Source: an uncultured Collinsella sp.
Lineage (GTDB): Bacteria; Actinomycetota; Coriobacteriia; Coriobacteriales; Coriobacteriaceae
Direction: 5' to 3'
Length of the DNA: 7,943 nt
Assembly: GCA_900757595.1 (NCBI GenBank)
Contig: CAAEOL010000052.1
Coordinates: 1 to 7,943 of the forward strand
The first letter of the stretch is position 1. The number at the start of each line of letters is the position of its first letter. The position numbers were made by a program, and so were the translations under genes. This document shows positions 5,762 through 7,943 of the stretch, in pieces. The notes under the pieces are model-generated. The model saw only the letters and a program-made list of their open reading frames with translations, was not told the origin of the DNA and did no database searches.

Positions 5762-7077
5762 CACACTTGGGTTTTGCCGATCATGATGTTGAGGATCTCG
5801 ACGTCGGTATCTTTCATGCCCACACGGCCTACGTAGCCCATACTGGCGATTGTCTGCTCAACGGTATCTTGGATCAGGCCCTCGCCGGCGCGGAAGCCGC
5901 GACCCTGCATGGCCATATCATGGCCCAGAATCGCTGCATCGACGGCAGCCGAGATCTTGGCGGCACAGCTCGCCTTGGCGCCGTCGCACACGATGCCGCC
6001 CACGTTACCGAGCGTATTCGAGACCGTCGCGCCAATCTGCTCGCGCGTGCCACCGCACAGCCAGGTAATCGCAGCGCCGGCGCCGCACGCGGCGCAAATA
6101 GCACCGCAAAACGCCGAAAGCGCACCAATATAGCTCTTGATATGCACGGCGATAAGATCGGACAGCATCACGGCGCGCACCAGACGCTCGTGGTCGCAAC
6201 GCAGGTACTCGGCATACTCCATGACGGGCAATGCGCAGGTAATGCCTTGATTGCCCGAGCCGCACACAATGGCGACCGGCAGCGCGCAACCGTTCATGCG
6301 GGCGTCGGACCCGGCGGCCGCACGGGCACGGGCACGGCAGGCGACGTCATCGGCACGAGCACCTAGCAGCGTACGACCCACCTCGGCGCCCCAAGCGTGC
6401 GCAAGGCCCTCGGCACTGATTGCGCCATTCAGCTCAATCTGACGCTCAACGGCAGCGCGGGCGCCCTCAATGTCACCGTCCTCGATAAAGTCGATGATGG
6501 AATCAATGGACATGGGCGTATCGGCGTTATCTGGCGCACGCTCGGCCACCACGCGCTCGGCGCAGGCGGCGCACTCCCCCGCCGACTTGCCGCATACCGG
6601 AATACCATCGAGCGTATGGCACGTGACATTAGTGTGGTGATCGGTAATCTCGACGACCGCGGTATGGCCCCCGGCCGTCGCAGTCACCTTGATGTAGAGG
6701 TTGGGCACACCCTCGACAAGCGACACATCGCAGTAGCCAGCGTCGGCGAGGAGCTCGGCCACACGAGCGCGGTCTTCATCGTTAACGCTCTCGAGCACCT
6801 CGAGCGCGCTCTTGGCGTCACCGCCCACGGCGCCCAGCACGGCCGCGGCCTCAATACCGTGCATACCGCCCGAGTTGGGCACGGTCACGCTCTTAACGTT
6901 CTTGATTATGTTACCCGAGCAGGCAACATCCATATGATCGGGTTCGCAACCGAGCGTCTGGCTCGCCAGCGCCGCTGCATAGGCAACGGCAATGGGCTCG
7001 GTGCAGCCGAGTGCACAGACAAGCTCGCGGTTCAAAACATCGCAAAACGCGGCATCACGGATGGAATCGGTAGGCAT
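5758..7077 (-). CDS. cyuA: L-cysteine desulfidase, CyuA/YhaM (UPF0597, serine dehydratase alpha-like) family
   Basis: Breaks L-cysteine into pyruvate, ammonia and sulfide using an oxygen-labile [4Fe-4S] cluster rather than PLP. The 439-residue length is normal for the family. The N-terminal GCTEP motif (Cys25) is the family hallmark, and SGNIIKNVKSVTVPNSGGMHG at about 54-74 is another. Further conserved-looking cysteines are Cys272/Cys281 in CGSGNQGITC, Cys324/328/331, and Cys364 with Cys371 in the C-terminal serine-dehydratase-like domain. Which of these bind the cluster is inferred from the archaeal enzyme, which uses three cysteines including one at position 25. The ATG at 7077 has AGGAG six bases upstream. 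It is transcribed singly, divergent from rpiB, with its stop overlapping the HAD gene. An older annotation would say serine dehydratase subunit alpha family protein; serine as substrate cannot be excluded. Confidence 0.85.
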   Translation of the reverse strand: MPTDSIRDAAFCDVLNRELVCALGCTEPIAVAYAAALASQTLGCEPDHMDVACSGNIIKNVKSVTVPNSGGMHGIEAAAVLGAVGGDAKSALEVLESVNDEDRARVAELLADAGYCDVSLVEGVPNLYIKVTATAGGHTAVVEITDHHTNVTCHTLDGIPVCGKSAGECAACAERVVAERAPDNADTPMSIDSIIDFIEDGDIEGARAAVERQIELNGAISAEGLAHAWGAEVGRTLLGARADDVACRARARAAAGSDARMNGCALPVAIVCGSGNQGITCALPVMEYAEYLRCDHERLVRAVMLSDLIAVHIKSYIGALSAFCGAICAACGAGAAITWLCGGTREQIGATVSNTLGNVGGIVCDGAKASCAAKISAAVDAAILGHDMAMQGRGFRAGEGLIQDTVEQTIASMGYVGRVGMKDTDVEILNIMIGKTQVC

Positions 7078-7131
7078 AGGTATCTCCTGCTTGCATAACG
7101 GGCTGGACTCTCAAAAAAGTTAGCTCCTTTA

Positions 7132-7151
7132 TTTGATAACAATGCATCAAA
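7132..7151. repeat. Dyad TTTGAT-N8-ATCAAA, possible operator upstream of cyuA
   Basis: Perfect 6-bp arms at 7132-7137 and 7146-7151 with an 8-bp spacer, centred about 65 bp before the cyuA start codon. The half-sites recall FNR (TTGAT-N4-ATCAA), but the spacer is four bases too long for that family. Confidence 0.3.
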
Positions 7152-7237
7152 AACCGCAACCACGGTTCCGGCGGACGGCGCTCAAGCACAAACTGGCGGC
7201 ATTCATTCATGAAAAGCAGGTCTTGTTGCATGCTAAA

Positions 7238-7266
7238 GCGTTTGACCAAAAAACGCCCGAGCGTTT
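7238..7266. repeat. Three alternating GCGTTT half-sites upstream of rpiB
   Basis: GCGTTT (7238-7243), AAACGC (7251-7256) and GCGTTT (7261-7266) form two overlapping dyads. They coincide with the candidate rpiB promoter, where a regulator bound here would block polymerase. It may be chance, as the motif is short. Confidence 0.3.
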
Positions 7267-7287
7267 ACACAAAAGTCGCGCTATCAT
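7242..7287 (+). promoter_or_regulatory. Candidate rpiB promoter region
   Basis: TTGACC (7242-7247) is a near-perfect -35. TACACA follows at 7266-7271 with 18 bp between, a modest -10. A better-looking -10, TATCAT (7282-7287), has no -35 at the proper distance. Which is used cannot be settled by eye. Confidence 0.35.
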
Positions 7288-7347
7288 GCAGTCGAACGCG
7301 GTAAAACCTTTAGCAATTCCGCCGCACGGACCAGAGAGGAACCACTC

Positions 7348-7815
7348 ATGAAGATCGGTATCGGTAACGACCACGCCGCCGTCGAGCTCAAGAACATCAT
7401 TTCCGAGCACCTGAAGGAGCGCGGCTGCGAGGTCGTGAACTATGGCACCGACACCTCCGAGAGCTTCGACTACCCCATCGCCGGTTACAAGGTGGGCAAG
7501 GCCGTGGCCAACGGTGACGTCGACCTGGGTATCTTGATCTGCGGTACCGGCGTCGGGATTAGCCTGGCTGCCAACAAGGTCGAGGGCGTACGCGCCGTCG
7601 TGTGCTCCGAGCCCTTCAGCGCCAAGCTCTCCCGTATGCACAACAACACCAACGTGCTGGCCTTTGGCGCCCGCGTCGTGGGCTCCGAGCTCGCCAAGAT
7701 GATTGTCGACGAATGGCTCGACGCCGAGTTTGAGGGCGGCCGCCACGAGCGTCGCGTCAATCTCCTCAACGAGATCGACCAGACCCGCGGACTAAAGATT
7801 GTCGACGAGGCCTAA
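7348..7815 (+). CDS. rpiB: Ribose 5-phosphate isomerase B (RpiB/LacA/LacB family)
   Basis: Interconverts ribose 5-phosphate and ribulose 5-phosphate in the non-oxidative pentose phosphate pathway, as a cytosolic dimer or tetramer. The 155 residues span the full family. Active-site features are Asp8-His9 in GNDHAA (most relatives have GSDHAA), catalytic-base Cys65 in ILICGTGVGIS with its phosphate-binding glycines, His98-Asn99 and Asn102 in MHNNTNVLAFGARV, and the Arg132 region in GGRHERR. Cys at position 65 favours RpiB over the galactose 6-phosphate isomerase subunits and also over allose 6-phosphate-specific variants, though substrate range is not fully predictable. The ATG has AGAGGA seven bases upstream. 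It is a single gene followed by a terminator, divergent from cyuA. Confidence 0.93.
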   Translation: MKIGIGNDHAAVELKNIISEHLKERGCEVVNYGTDTSESFDYPIAGYKVGKAVANGDVDLGILICGTGVGISLAANKVEGVRAVVCSEPFSAKLSRMHNNTNVLAFGARVVGSELAKMIVDEWLDAEFEGGRHERRVNLLNEIDQTRGLKIVDEA

Positions 7816-7842
7816 AGACTTACAAAGCCATACGCTAGCGCC

Positions 7843-7883
7843 AGCCCCCGCCCGGAAGAAACATCCGGACGGGGCTCTTTAGT
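7843..7883 (+). terminator. Intrinsic terminator of rpiB
   Basis: AGCCCCcGcCCGGA (7843-7856) pairs with TCCGGACGGGGCT (7864-7876), with one bulge and one mismatch and a seven-base loop. It is followed by CTTTAGTAG and then TTTT. It begins 28 bases after the rpiB stop. The remaining 60 bases to the window end contain no recognisable gene. Confidence 0.8.
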
Positions 7884-7943
7884 AGTTTTCTATGCGTTTA
7901 CCAAAAATCTACCGGAATAAAAGGGCGCCGCGGTTGGAATTCC

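Noticed and set aside
6397..7098. 233-codon open frame on the + strand
   Set aside because: Antisense to the conserved N-terminal half of the cysteine desulfidase; no domain visible.

Overview
The window looks like ordinary chromosome from a high-GC, anaerobic, gut-type actinobacterium. The class Coriobacteriia, perhaps Collinsella, is my best guess. That rests on strong G/C use at third codon positions, frequent TTG/GTG starts, a type A RNase P RNA, and an oxygen-sensitive type of cysteine desulfidase. It is an impression from protein and RNA character, not a database result. I see no prophage, insertion sequence, CRISPR array, tRNA or rRNA.

Layout. At the left edge a short open frame may be the tail of a + strand gene; it ends in a CTAG shared with the stop of metY (84-1367, minus), an O-acetylhomoserine sulfhydrylase. 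A 233-bp divergent region separates metY from a small C_GCAxxG_C_C redox-type protein (1601-2047, plus). This region holds a good metY promoter, a 31-bp inverted repeat and a possible folded leader. A large hairpin then separates that gene from the convergent yigZ/IMPACT-family gene (2115-2753, minus). Behind yigZ lies rnpB, the RNase P RNA (about 2831-3200, minus), with a recognisable extended -10 promoter. Between the rnpB promoter and the rpsA terminator is about 250 bp with no protein gene. Its + strand carries an orphan -10 and a G+C-rich hairpin followed by TTTTTT, which suggests an unannotated small RNA. Then come rpsA (3521-4687, minus; four S1 domains, TTG start), a 315-bp divergent intergenic region, a HAD-family hydrolase (5003-5761, plus; GTG start), cyuA-like L-cysteine desulfidase (5758-7077, minus; its stop overlaps the HAD stop in a shared CTAG), a 270-bp divergent region with several dyads, and rpiB (7348-7815, plus) followed by a terminator.

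How the genes relate. Most are single-gene transcription units in alternating orientation, so there is no multi-gene operon. The one metabolic theme is sulfur. The desulfidase releases sulfide from cysteine, and metY uses sulfide to make homocysteine. They are 4.4 kb apart and not co-transcribed, so any coordination is inference. The rest is housekeeping: RNA processing, translation, pentose phosphate metabolism and metabolite phosphatase activity. I found no convincing new multi-gene system. The observations most worth checking are the candidate small RNA near 3283-3397 and the long inverted repeat at 1455-1485.
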